NCBI GenBank assembly: GCA_964368305.1
Contig: CAYJAB010000002.1
Location: 110,108 to 174,107, forward strand
Reading direction: 5' to 3'
DNA from: CAYJAB01 sp964368305
GTDB lineage: Bacteria; Bacillota_I; Bacilli_A; Erysipelotrichales; Erysipelotrichaceae
Length of the DNA stretch: 64,000 nucleotides
The notes beneath the pieces are model-generated. The model did no database searches. It was given only the letters and a program-made list of their open reading frames with translations, and had not been told where the DNA came from. Below are positions 18,713 to 27,520 of the stretch, piece after piece. A program made the position numbers and the translations under genes. Each line of letters starts with the position of its first letter. Positions within the stretch are counted from its first letter, which is position 1.

Positions 18713-18718
18713 TATAAT
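18713..18718 (+). promoter_or_regulatory. extended -10 promoter of the lipoprotein/flippase run
   Basis: TGGTATAAT (18710-18718) is a textbook extended -10 element; the -35 is poor. The lipoprotein gene begins 17 bases downstream of the TATAAT. Confidence 0.5.
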
Positions 18719-18735
18719 ATTTAAAGAGGTGTTTT

Positions 18736-19308
18736 ATGCGTAAAATTCTATTATTAATATTAATATTATTTTGTACAACAGGATGTACAAACGAACATGA
18801 AGATCAAACAGATTTATTGATGCAAAAATATATATTGAACTATTTTGATGTTTTAGATAACTCTTCATACGTTTCATATTCAAATTTTTATAATTTGGAA
18901 ATCGTTATGAATAAATTAGATGATGGATATCGTTATGATATTATTATCGATAATCCAAACATTGCAATGTATGATATTGATGTTTTTGCAGTTGAAAATA
19001 ATATTGAATTTTCATATGAAAATAAACTAATGCCTTCAATTGGTGTACTAGATAATGAAGAATATAATATGATTCCAAACCAAGTTAATATTGAAGAAGG
19101 TTTTATGAAAGGGATTATAATAGGTGGTTTAGTAGATGAACCGACCGTTGATTTGTTAATTAAAGTTAGCTGGAAGGATTATGCTAAACTGAAACAATAT
19201 AACGAGTACTTTGAAGTTTCTGCATTCCACTCTGATTATCAACCTATACATGAGGCAACTGATGAAACAACAGAAGAGTCAGAAGATACACAAGATGAGG
19301 GTGAATAA
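18736..19308 (+). CDS. uncharacterised small lipoprotein with acidic tail
   Basis: The signal sequence ends in CTTGC, placing the lipidated Cys at residue 17. The 150-residue body has no family I recognise; its LIIGGL-like and beta-rich segments suggest a compact extracytoplasmic domain. The last 20 residues are Glu/Asp/Thr rich. It is separated by 2 bases from the flippase gene and so is likely co-expressed with it, which suggests an envelope role. Confidence 0.7.
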   Translation: MRKILLLILILFCTTGCTNEHEDQTDLLMQKYILNYFDVLDNSSYVSYSNFYNLEIVMNKLDDGYRYDIIIDNPNIAMYDIDVFAVENNIEFSYENKLMPSIGVLDNEEYNMIPNQVNIEEGFMKGIIIGGLVDEPTVDLLIKVSWKDYAKLKQYNEYFEVSAFHSDYQPIHEATDETTEESEDTQDEGE

Positions 19309-19310
19309 CA

Positions 19311-20952
19311 ATGGCCTCTCGTAGAAAACAATCATTAATTGCTGGTGGACTAACAAGTTCTGCCGGCATTTTTATAACTAAAGCGCTTGGAATAATTTAT
19401 GTTTCACCACTTGTTGCTATGGCGACTGAGGCGAATATGGGTTTTTATTCTTCTGCATATGGAATATATGATTTTCTTTTGAATATCTCTCTTGCAGGAC
19501 TTCCTTTTGCGATAGCAACTATTGTTACGAAGTATGCAATAAAAGAAGATTATAAGTCAGTGTTATTAATAAGAAAGTTATCTCTTTCGATTTTAATGAC
19601 GTTTGGATTTATTGCTGCTATTTTTGTCTTTATGTTTGCGACACCACTTGCATCATTTATTAGTTCAAGTGATATCAGTACAGATGATTTGATAAAAACA
19701 CGTAATGTGATTATGATAATATCTTTAGCGCTATTTACGGTTCCTTTGTTAAGCTCCTATCGAGGTTTTTTTCAAGGGTTAAAAGATTTTAAATCCTATG
19801 CTTTTTCACAAGTGCTAGAGCAGTTTTCAAGAATTGCTTTCTTGCTAGGAATGGGGTTTTTAGCTGTATATGTACTTGATCAAAACGGTATATGGGCAAT
19901 TTATTTTGCAGTAGGATCTACCTCCATTAGTTCAATTACTGCAATATTGTATTTTGTCTTTTTTAAAAAAGATACACTTTCTGAGATTAAGCAATTAGCA
20001 AGTGTACAAGTAGTNNNNNNNNNNCGAAACAAAAGATAAAGGGGAGTTGTTTAAAGAGTTGTTTAGTTTTGCAATCCCATACCTTGCTGTTACAATACTT
20101 GGAAATAGTATGAATATCTTCAATTTGTTCTTTTTTTACAGAGGGATGGATCTAAGAGGTGTAGATTATGAAACTTCTCAAATATTGTACGGTATGATTA
20201 TGACACAAACAAATAAGTTAACTTCTATTCCACAAGTGCTTGCGCCTGGTTTTGCGATTGCAATTGTTCCTTTTGTAACAACTGCTTATGAGAATAAAGA
20301 TATAAAAGCAATCAAAAAACATATTTTAGATGCAATCGATACTGTTTTATATTTAGGTTTACCAATTTGTTTTTGTTTATTTGCGTTAAGTACAGAAATT
20401 TATTATGTATTCTATGGTAGTAGTTCAAATTATATTTTAGGCGGGGAAGTTTTAGCTTGGGCAAGTCTTCTTGCAATTGCTGGAACAATTAGTCCAGTTG
20501 TAAATGGATTAATGATGGCTGTGCGTTTAAGAAAGGCAAATTTTTATATTTTATTAATTGGATTTGTATTTAAAGGAATATCGATTATTCCGTTAATTTA
20601 TTATACGGGTTACTCTGGTGCAATCACATCTAGTGCAATTACAACTTTCATTATTATTATGTTAGATGTGATAGTTATAAAAAGAAAATATCATGTTAGT
20701 TTTAAGTATACAATTAGAAAGATGTTGCTAATGCTTATTTCTTTGCTTGCGATGTATGGAAGTTTTGAACTATTAAAACTTATTGGGTTAAATGCAATTC
20801 AAGAAAGTTGGTTATTGTCTATATTTAACCTTGGTGTTTTTGGACTTATAGGAATAATTGTTTATATAGGAGTTTCTTGTATATTACAATTACCTCAATC
20901 TATATTTAAGAAAGATTTCTCTTCTATTTTTAGAAGATTAAAAAGAAGATAA
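19311..20952 (+). CDS. MurJ/SpoVB-type polysaccharide flippase, interrupted by an assembly gap
   Basis: A MOP-superfamily membrane protein of about 545 residues with some 13-14 predicted transmembrane helices, reading as two parts either side of the N run at 20015-20024. The left part gives helices 1-6 or so; the right part resumes in frame at ETKDKGELFKELFSFAIPYL. The parts are in different frames across 10 N, so the gap length is a placeholder rather than a frameshift. Such proteins flip lipid-linked cell wall precursors. In B. subtilis the homologue ytgP (MurJ) sits beside the pseudouridine synthase gene ytzG, the same pair as here. Confidence 0.85.
20015..20024. other. assembly gap (10 N)
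   Basis: Ten N residues inside the flippase gene mark a scaffold join of unknown true length; the reading frames on either side are incompatible with exactly 10 bases. Confidence 0.95.
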
Positions 20953-20953
20953 T

Positions 20954-21649
20954 ATGAGATTAGATAAATTTTTAGTCCATACAGGATGTGGAAGTAGAAA
21001 ACAAGTAAAGGAATTCATTAAAAAGAAAAGAGTTATTGTAAATGATGTTCTTATAACAAAAGATGATTATAAGATTGATGAAAGTAAAGATGTTGTTTTA
21101 TTAGATAAAATAAGAATTTACTATCAGCAGTTTGTTTATATTATGATGAATAAACCAAAAGGGGTTATATCAAGTACAGATGATCACTCACATAAAACAG
21201 TGATTGATTTATTGAAAGAATATCATCATGGTGTTTTTCCTGTAGGTAGACTTGATATTGATACAGAAGGATTGCTTTTGATTACAAATGATGGGGAGTT
21301 GTCTCATAATTTGTTATCTCCAAAAAAACATGTGGATAAAACATATTTAGTTAAGTTAAATCATGCTTTTGATAAAAACTATATTCCATTAATTGAAAAA
21401 GGCATCAAAATTAATGATGATGAAGTTTGTAAACCAGCAGTGATTGAAATAATGTGTGATAAAGAAATATTATTGACAATTACTGAAGGGAAGTTTCATC
21501 AAGTAAAAAGAATGATGCATGCTTGTGATAATGAAGTGGTTTATTTGAAAAGATTGAAAATGGGAATGTTATGTTTAGATGAGAAACTTGAGATAGGAGA
21601 GTATCGTCATTTAACAGAAGATGAATTAAAAATATTAAAATCGGAATAA
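20954..21649 (+). CDS. RsuA/RluB-family pseudouridine synthase
   Basis: An N-terminal S4 RNA-binding domain (MRLDKFLVHTGCGSRKQVKE) is followed by the catalytic domain with GRLDIDTEGLLLITNDGEL, where the Asp of GRLD is the catalytic residue. It isomerises uridine in ribosomal RNA. Length 231 aa fits the RsuA branch. It begins one base after the flippase stop. Synteny suggests the ytzG orthologue; which rRNA position it modifies cannot be told. Confidence 0.88.
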   Translation: MRLDKFLVHTGCGSRKQVKEFIKKKRVIVNDVLITKDDYKIDESKDVVLLDKIRIYYQQFVYIMMNKPKGVISSTDDHSHKTVIDLLKEYHHGVFPVGRLDIDTEGLLLITNDGELSHNLLSPKKHVDKTYLVKLNHAFDKNYIPLIEKGIKINDDEVCKPAVIEIMCDKEILLTITEGKFHQVKRMMHACDNEVVYLKRLKMGMLCLDEKLEIGEYRHLTEDELKILKSE

Positions 21650-21650
21650 A

Positions 21651-21677
21651 AAAAGGAAATCATATGATTTCCTTTTA
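21651..21677. terminator. bidirectional terminator
   Basis: AAAAGGAAATCAT pairs with ATGATTTCCTTTT in a long perfect stem between two convergent genes. Confidence 0.88.
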
Positions 21678-21684
21678 GTTTGTC

Positions 21685-22287
21685 TTATCTGTTATAGAAC
21701 TCAACTACTAATGCTTCATTGATTTCAGGATTTAATTCGCTTCTTTCAGGAAGTCTAATATAAGTTCCTTTTTTAGCGTCTTTATCAAATTCAACGAATG
21801 CAACAGTGTTTAATTTTTCTTCTAAAGATTGGTTAATGCAAGATAAGTTTCTTGAATTTTCTCTTACAGAGATCACTTGTCCTGGTTTTACAGAGTATGA
21901 TGGGATATCTACTTTTTTACCATCAACTAAGATATGACCATGGTTTACAAGCTGACGAGCTCCACGACGAGTCTTAGCTAATCCCATACGGTAAGCAATA
22001 TTGTCAAGTCTTGATTCTAATAAGAATAAGAAGTTGTGTCCTGTAACACCTTTGATTCTACTTGCTTTATCGTATGTGTTTTTGAATTGTCTTTCATTAA
22101 CTTCATACATAAATCTAATTCTTTGTTTTTCACGTAATTGTAATCCGTAGTTAGATAACTTTGTACGTCTTGTAGGTCCGTGTTGACCTGGTGCGTATTG
22201 GCGTTTTTTAAGTTCTACACCTGTTTCTAATGTTGAGAAACTTAAGCGACGTGATACTTTCCAAACTGGTCCATTAATTCTTGCCAT
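21685..22287 (-). CDS. rpsD: 30S ribosomal protein S4
   Basis: Primary 16S rRNA-binding protein that nucleates assembly of the 30S body. Family hallmarks include MARINGPVWKVSRRLS, YAPGQHGPTRRTKLSNYG and the S4 domain ESRLDNIAYRMGLAKTRRGARQ. At 200 aa from ATG 22287 it is the normal size, with AGGAGG 7 bases upstream; an upstream in-frame extension to 22377 lies in the leader and is not part of the protein. S4 is encoded alone here, as in B. subtilis, near tyrS and ezrA. Confidence 0.97.
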   Translation of the reverse strand: MARINGPVWKVSRRLSFSTLETGVELKKRQYAPGQHGPTRRTKLSNYGLQLREKQRIRFMYEVNERQFKNTYDKASRIKGVTGHNFLFLLESRLDNIAYRMGLAKTRRGARQLVNHGHILVDGKKVDIPSYSVKPGQVISVRENSRNLSCINQSLEEKLNTVAFVEFDKDAKKGTYIRLPERSELNPEINEALVVEFYNR

Positions 22288-22460
22288 TGTAATACCTCCT
22301 ATTTGTGTTTTATGGCTATAAAACAACAACAGGTACAAATTATCAATATGGTGTGTTAACTCTACGATTTCACCCATTGCAGCAGGGGTACTTTACTTCA
22401 TAATTTCTTATGGAATCAACGCATTGTCATATGACTTTGTAAGCTGCTATCATTTGCGCT
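22288..22460 (-). promoter_or_regulatory. long leader of rpsD, likely S4-binding regulatory RNA
   Basis: The mapped promoter places the transcript start near 22460, leaving about 170 untranslated bases. Firmicute rpsD genes are known to carry an autoregulatory leader bound by S4. I can see candidate pairings (for example GTACCTGTT against neighbouring segments) but not a full consensus, so this is inference from length and gene identity. Confidence 0.5.
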
Positions 22461-22465
22461 TAATA

Positions 22466-22494
22466 ACTATATCAAAACATAACTATAAAGTCAA
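22466..22494 (-). promoter_or_regulatory. rpsD promoter
   Basis: On the minus strand TTGACT (22494-22489), a 17-base spacer and TATAGT (22471-22466). Confidence 0.7.
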
Positions 22495-22564
22495 ATAAAA
22501 CAAAGTAGAAGGCTTATATTTTAATAAAAATATTATTTTACCACTCAAAAAAAATACATATTTA

Positions 22565-22573
22565 TGGTACAAT
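22565..22573 (+). promoter_or_regulatory. extended -10 promoter of ezrA
   Basis: TGGTACAAT has the TG-n extension; no good -35 is visible. The gene starts at 22601 behind AAGGGG. Confidence 0.4.
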
Positions 22574-22600
22574 ATCTACAATAAGGGGATGTAAATAAAT

Positions 22601-24328
22601 ATGGATGAATTTATTAAAATATTGACAAATGAAGTGACTTTGATAGGATTGACTGCTTTACTTATATTATTGGTGGTGTTGCTTGTTTTAAGACAGTCAA
22701 AAATAAAAAAATTACATAGGGCGATGAAAGAACTTGAAAATCAGTATAATTCTGTTAAAAGTGTTCCATTAACATTTAAGTTAAACAAATCAATCGCTTT
22801 AGCAAAAGTAAATCAAGATTTACAAGAAACTGTTGAGTTATTTAAAGGGTCATATGATAAAACATGTGATACTTTAAAAGTGATTGCTACAAATCTTGCT
22901 GATTTTGAAGATATGATCTCTACAGGTGATATTTCAAATGCAGAGAAAATATATAATGATATTAAAGGTGCATTACAAGAAATTGAAACACAAGTACATA
23001 AGCAAAATCTTGATTTTGATGTTATTTTAGAAGAAGAAACAAGAAAACGTTCGGAAATAAATGAATGTAAAGAACGTTATCGCGAGATAAAAAATATTAT
23101 TCAAACAAAACAGTCTTTATATGCACATAGTTATGAACAATTACAATTAAAGTTATCTGACTTAGAAAAACAATTCACTTCATTTGAAGAATGGATGGTT
23201 GCATCTGAATTTGATAGTGCGAAAACATGTTTATCTCAAATTAATACAGAACTTGAAAATTTAGAGACAGTGATTGTATCATTACAAGATTTAATTGAAG
23301 TTGCGAAAGGACATGTTCCTCATCAAATTGATGAAGTTTCTCAAACGTTCTCTTTAGCTAAAAATAAAGGTGTATATTTAAATCATTTAGAAGTTACAAA
23401 AAATTTAGAACTTATTTCAGATTCATTAAAAGATGATCTTGCAAGTATTCGTGAATGTAATGTATCGAATGTTTCTTCTAATTTAGAAGAGTTAAAGAAA
23501 CGTTTAGAACAGTTAATGATGCAAATTGAAAAAGAAGATCAATCTTATGAAGGGTTTGTTTTAGAATACCCTAAGAGTGTTGAATATCTTGCAGATATAA
23601 AAGATGTTGTTGAGTATTGCTTTAATCTTATCGAGAAGATGGGGGAAAGATTTGAATTTGAAGTTACACATGACAAGCTAAAAGAAATCAATACTTCTGT
23701 TATTAAACAAGAAAAAACACTTAAAGAGTTAGAAGAATTGGTGAATAATGCTACAACGCCTTATTCTCAGTTGTTAATTAGTTTAAAAGAACTTACACAA
23801 GAATTAACATTAACATCAAATGATTTAAAAGATGTTAAAGCAATTGTAGATTCTACTAAAAATGATGAACAACGTGCGATTAATCAAATTGTTAAGTTGA
23901 AATTAATTTTACATAAAACACAAGTTAGTACAAGAAAACATCCTACAGTAAAAATCTCTGAAAGGTACAATGAGGACTTAGTAGAGTCTATGAGACTAAT
24001 TGAAACAATTGAAAATGTATTAACACAAGTGCCTGTAAATATCCCACTTTTAAATAATTCTGTTAATGATGCAATAGATTATATTTATAAATTATATAAT
24101 AATGTGAATAATATTATTGAAACTTCACTTATGTTTGAAAAAGCAATGGTGATTGGAAATATGTATCGCTCTACTTATAATGATGTGGATGCGGAACTTA
24201 CACATGCTGAACTAAGTTATCGTAGTGGTGAGTATACAGTTGCACTTAAAAAAGTAATTGGAGTCATTGAAAAGTTTTATCCTACAGATTATGACACAAT
24301 GTTAAAAGGAAAAGTAGCTAATGACTAA
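22601..24328 (+). CDS. ezrA: septation ring formation regulator EzrA
   Basis: A membrane-anchored negative regulator of FtsZ ring formation. An N-terminal transmembrane helix (about residues 13-36) is followed by about 530 residues of cytoplasmic spectrin-like coiled coil, and the C-terminal segment has the conserved RSTYNDVDAELTHAELSYRSGEY block characteristic of EzrA. Length 575 aa is close to the Bacillus protein. The stop overlaps the iscS start by 8 bases, matching the Bacillus ezrA-iscS-thiI order. Confidence 0.92.
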   Translation: MDEFIKILTNEVTLIGLTALLILLVVLLVLRQSKIKKLHRAMKELENQYNSVKSVPLTFKLNKSIALAKVNQDLQETVELFKGSYDKTCDTLKVIATNLADFEDMISTGDISNAEKIYNDIKGALQEIETQVHKQNLDFDVILEEETRKRSEINECKERYREIKNIIQTKQSLYAHSYEQLQLKLSDLEKQFTSFEEWMVASEFDSAKTCLSQINTELENLETVIVSLQDLIEVAKGHVPHQIDEVSQTFSLAKNKGVYLNHLEVTKNLELISDSLKDDLASIRECNVSNVSSNLEELKKRLEQLMMQIEKEDQSYEGFVLEYPKSVEYLADIKDVVEYCFNLIEKMGERFEFEVTHDKLKEINTSVIKQEKTLKELEELVNNATTPYSQLLISLKELTQELTLTSNDLKDVKAIVDSTKNDEQRAINQIVKLKLILHKTQVSTRKHPTVKISERYNEDLVESMRLIETIENVLTQVPVNIPLLNNSVNDAIDYIYKLYNNVNNIIETSLMFEKAMVIGNMYRSTYNDVDAELTHAELSYRSGEYTVALKKVIGVIEKFYPTDYDTMLKGKVAND

Positions 24329-25460
24329 TAAAGAATTGTATTTAGATTATGTATCAAGTACCCCGGTTGATCCAACAGTACTTGATACTTATCTTGATTT
24401 AGTAAAGAAGTATTATGCAAATAGCGATTCCATCCATGATTTAGGAATGGAGGTAAATCGTTTTTTGACTCAAGCAAGAATGAATATTGCAAAAATGTTA
24501 AATGTAAGAATGGGAGAAATCATTTTTACGAGTGGAGCATCAGAATCAAATAATTTAGCAATTAAGGGTATTGCATTTAAATATCAACATATTGGTAAGC
24601 ATATCATTACAACAAAAATAGAACATTCTAGTGTTTTAAATTCCATTAAACAACTAGAAAACGAATTTGGGTTTGAAGTTACATACTTAGATGTAAATGA
24701 AAAAGGTGTCATTCTTTTATCTGATTTAAAGTCAGCTTTAAAAGAGGACACAATTTTAGTGTCTATAATGGCGATTAATAATGAAATTGGATCTAGGATG
24801 CCAATTGATGAAATCAAAAAAATTGTAAAGAAAAATAAGAATGCATTTTTACATGTGGATTGTGTACAGGCATTAGGGAAGTATCCGCTCGATTTGACAG
24901 ATATTGATCTTGCAAGTTTTTCTGCACATAAAATTCATGGATTAAAAGGAAGTGGTATTTTAGTTAAAAAGCAACATGTATCATTATTACCTATGATTGT
25001 AGCAGGGCAACAAGAACAAGGGTTACGAGGTGGAACAAGTAATGCATTAGTTAATATTGTGTTTTCAAAAACGCTTCGTATTGCCTTAGAAAAACAAGAG
25101 GAGCATTTTAATAAAGTAAAAACAATCCAAGATTATTTAAAAACTAGATTAAAGGAAATTGATGATGTTTCAATTAATTCGTCTGATGAAGCATCTGTTT
25201 ATATTGTAAATATATCTGTAAATCACATTACAAGTGAAGTGTTGATGAACGCATTAAATCAAAGTAAAATATATGTGTCTGCAGCTAGTACTTGTGCAAG
25301 TAAAGAAAATGCAGTATCTTATGTATTAAGTGCAATTAATTTACCGTTGTATTTGAAAATTAGTGCGATTAGAATTGGACTTTCATATGAAGTGGATAAA
25401 GAAGATATTGATTACTTTATTAATGAACTAAAGGAGATTGTAAAAAAATATGGAAAATAG
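24321..25460 (+). CDS. iscS: cysteine desulfurase (IscS/NifS family)
   Basis: PLP enzyme that passes sulfur from cysteine to acceptors. The PLP lysine is Lys204 in SFSAHKIHGLKG, the mobile catalytic Cys is Cys325 in SAASTCASKEN, and GASESNN and HVDCVQALGK complete the fold. Length 379 aa. It overlaps thiI by 11 bases, so it most likely supplies sulfur for tRNA 4-thiouridine, as the equivalent Bacillus enzyme (NifZ) does. Confidence 0.92.
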   Translation: MTNKELYLDYVSSTPVDPTVLDTYLDLVKKYYANSDSIHDLGMEVNRFLTQARMNIAKMLNVRMGEIIFTSGASESNNLAIKGIAFKYQHIGKHIITTKIEHSSVLNSIKQLENEFGFEVTYLDVNEKGVILLSDLKSALKEDTILVSIMAINNEIGSRMPIDEIKKIVKKNKNAFLHVDCVQALGKYPLDLTDIDLASFSAHKIHGLKGSGILVKKQHVSLLPMIVAGQQEQGLRGGTSNALVNIVFSKTLRIALEKQEEHFNKVKTIQDYLKTRLKEIDDVSINSSDEASVYIVNISVNHITSEVLMNALNQSKIYVSAASTCASKENAVSYVLSAINLPLYLKISAIRIGLSYEVDKEDIDYFINELKEIVKKYGK

Positions 25461-26643
25461 ATTATATGAATTTATACTTGTAAGATATGGAGAGTTATCT
25501 ACAAAGGGAAAAAATAGAAAAGATTTTATAAAGAAATTATTAGACAATACAAAAAATAGATTGATGGATTTTTCAGAATTAGAATATGAAAAAACATATG
25601 ATCGTATGTATATTCGTTTAAATGGTGCAGATGCACAAGCGGTGTGCGAAGCACTAAAAGATGTGTTTGGTATTAGTTCTTTTTCATTAGCAATGAAAAT
25701 TAATAGTGATATAGAAGAAATTAAAAAAGCAACACTTGAAGTTGCAAAAGAGGCGGAGTGTGCAACATTTAAAATGATGGCACGTCGTCATGATAAATTA
25801 TTTCCAATGATGTCAGATGATATAAATAGAATTTGTGCAACACAAATTCTTCAACAGACGCAATTGAAAGTGGATGTTAAAAAACCAGAACTTAGAATTA
25901 TTGTGGAAGTACGTCAAGATTGTACGTATATTATGTCGCAGTCAATTAAGGGAGCAGGTGGATACCCTGTTGGTATTGGTGGCAAGGGAATGTTAATGCT
26001 ATCAGGTGGAATCGATTCACCAGTTGCAGGATATATGACACAAAAAAGAGGGGTAATGGTAGAATGTATCCATTATGCATCTCCACCATATACTTCATCT
26101 AGTGCGCAACAAAAAATGTTAGATCTCGCAAAAGTGTTAAGTAAATATCAAGGAAGAGTTAGAGTACATGTTGTACCATTTACAAAACTTCAATTAGCAA
26201 TTTATGAGCATTGTGATGAGAGTTATACAATTACAATTATGCGCAGAATGATGTATAGAATTGCACAAAAAGTTGCTGAAAAAAATAAGGCATTGGCAAT
26301 CGTAAATGGAGAAAGTGTTGGTCAGGTAGCCTCTCAAACGCTTGAGAGTATGATGGTAATCAATGATGTTACTAATTATCCAGTACTAAGACCTGTAGTT
26401 GGTTTAGATAAATTGGAAATTATTGATATCGCAAATAAAATTGGCTCTTATGAAATAAGCATTCAACCTTTTGAAGATTGTTGTACAATTTTTACTCCAA
26501 AAAATCCAGTAACGAAACCGACATTAAAACGTGCTGAAAAAATGGAAAGAAAATTTGATTGGGATACATTGATTGAGGAGTGTATCGAAAATATTGATGT
26601 AAAAATTGTTTATCCTACAGAAAAAGATGAAAATATATTTTAA
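25450..26643 (+). CDS. thiI: tRNA 4-thiouridine synthetase
   Basis: Adenylates U8 of tRNA and installs sulfur. The N-terminal ferredoxin-like and THUMP domains (to about residue 165) precede a PP-loop ATPase domain with LSGGIDSPVAGY, and a late EDCCTIF motif. There is no C-terminal rhodanese domain (397 aa), as usual in Firmicutes, which implies direct sulfur transfer from the desulfurase encoded just upstream. Confidence 0.95.
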   Translation: MENRLYEFILVRYGELSTKGKNRKDFIKKLLDNTKNRLMDFSELEYEKTYDRMYIRLNGADAQAVCEALKDVFGISSFSLAMKINSDIEEIKKATLEVAKEAECATFKMMARRHDKLFPMMSDDINRICATQILQQTQLKVDVKKPELRIIVEVRQDCTYIMSQSIKGAGGYPVGIGGKGMLMLSGGIDSPVAGYMTQKRGVMVECIHYASPPYTSSSAQQKMLDLAKVLSKYQGRVRVHVVPFTKLQLAIYEHCDESYTITIMRRMMYRIAQKVAEKNKALAIVNGESVGQVASQTLESMMVINDVTNYPVLRPVVGLDKLEIIDIANKIGSYEISIQPFEDCCTIFTPKNPVTKPTLKRAEKMERKFDWDTLIEECIENIDVKIVYPTEKDENIF

Positions 26644-26663
26644 TTAAGTAAGGAGATATAGAA

Positions 26664-27509
26664 ATGAAAAATTTATTAGTATTTCAAAGTGATTTTGGCT
26701 TAGTTGACGGTGCGGTTGCGGCAATGTATGGTGTTGCATATGAAGTAGATAAAAGTTTAGTTATAAATAACTTAACACATGAAATTCCACCTTATCATAT
26801 TTGGGAGGCAAGTTATCGTTTAATTCAATCTGTGCAATATTGGCCAGAAGGAACGGTTTTTGTTTCAGTGGTAGATCCAGGAGTAGGTTCAAAAAGAAAA
26901 AGTGTTGTTGTAAAAACGAAAAAAGGACAATATATTGTTACACCAGACAATGGAACATTAACTCATATTAAACAACTTGTAGGAATTGAGTCTGTACGTG
27001 AGATTGAGGAATCTTTGCATAGAAGAAAAAACACTGAGTTTTCATATACTTTCCATGGTCGTGACGTTTACGCATATACAGGTGCTAAATTAGCAGCTGG
27101 TGTTATTTCATTTGAAGATGTAGGGCAAGTGTTATCTGTAGATGATGTGGTTGAACTTGAATTTACACCTGCAATAATAAATGAGGATGTTATTGTTGGT
27201 TCAATTGATATTTTAGATGTTCGTTTTGGAAGTTTATGGACAAATATTCCACGTGAAATGTTTGCATCGTTTGATGTATTATTTGGTGATATGGTAGAAC
27301 TTACTATTTTAAATGGAAACAAGCGTGTTTATTCTAATAGGGTAATTTATGGAGAAACATTCGCAAAAGTTCATATTGGAGAAGTTGTTATGTATGTAAA
27401 TAGTATGTATCATATTGCAATTGCAATCAATCAAGGAAATTTTGCTAGAGCGTACAATGTTGGTACAGGAAATGAATGGAAAGTAGAAATTCGTAAATAT
27501 AAAGGATAA
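26664..27509 (+). CDS. SAM hydroxide adenosyltransferase (DUF62 family)
   Basis: The family cleaves SAM with hydroxide to adenosine and methionine (relatives use chloride or fluoride). The N-terminal motifs FQSDFGLVDGAVAAMYGV, VVDPGVGS, TPDNGTL and FHGRDVY include the conserved Asp and the Asp-Arg-His triad region. The C-terminal beta barrel follows from about residue 175. Length 281 aa is normal. It is followed closely by ffh, but no functional link is known. The biological role of this family is poorly understood. Confidence 0.88.
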   Translation: MKNLLVFQSDFGLVDGAVAAMYGVAYEVDKSLVINNLTHEIPPYHIWEASYRLIQSVQYWPEGTVFVSVVDPGVGSKRKSVVVKTKKGQYIVTPDNGTLTHIKQLVGIESVREIEESLHRRKNTEFSYTFHGRDVYAYTGAKLAAGVISFEDVGQVLSVDDVVELEFTPAIINEDVIVGSIDILDVRFGSLWTNIPREMFASFDVLFGDMVELTILNGNKRVYSNRVIYGETFAKVHIGEVVMYVNSMYHIAIAINQGNFARAYNVGTGNEWKVEIRKYKG

Positions 27510-27520
27510 GGGTGAAATAT

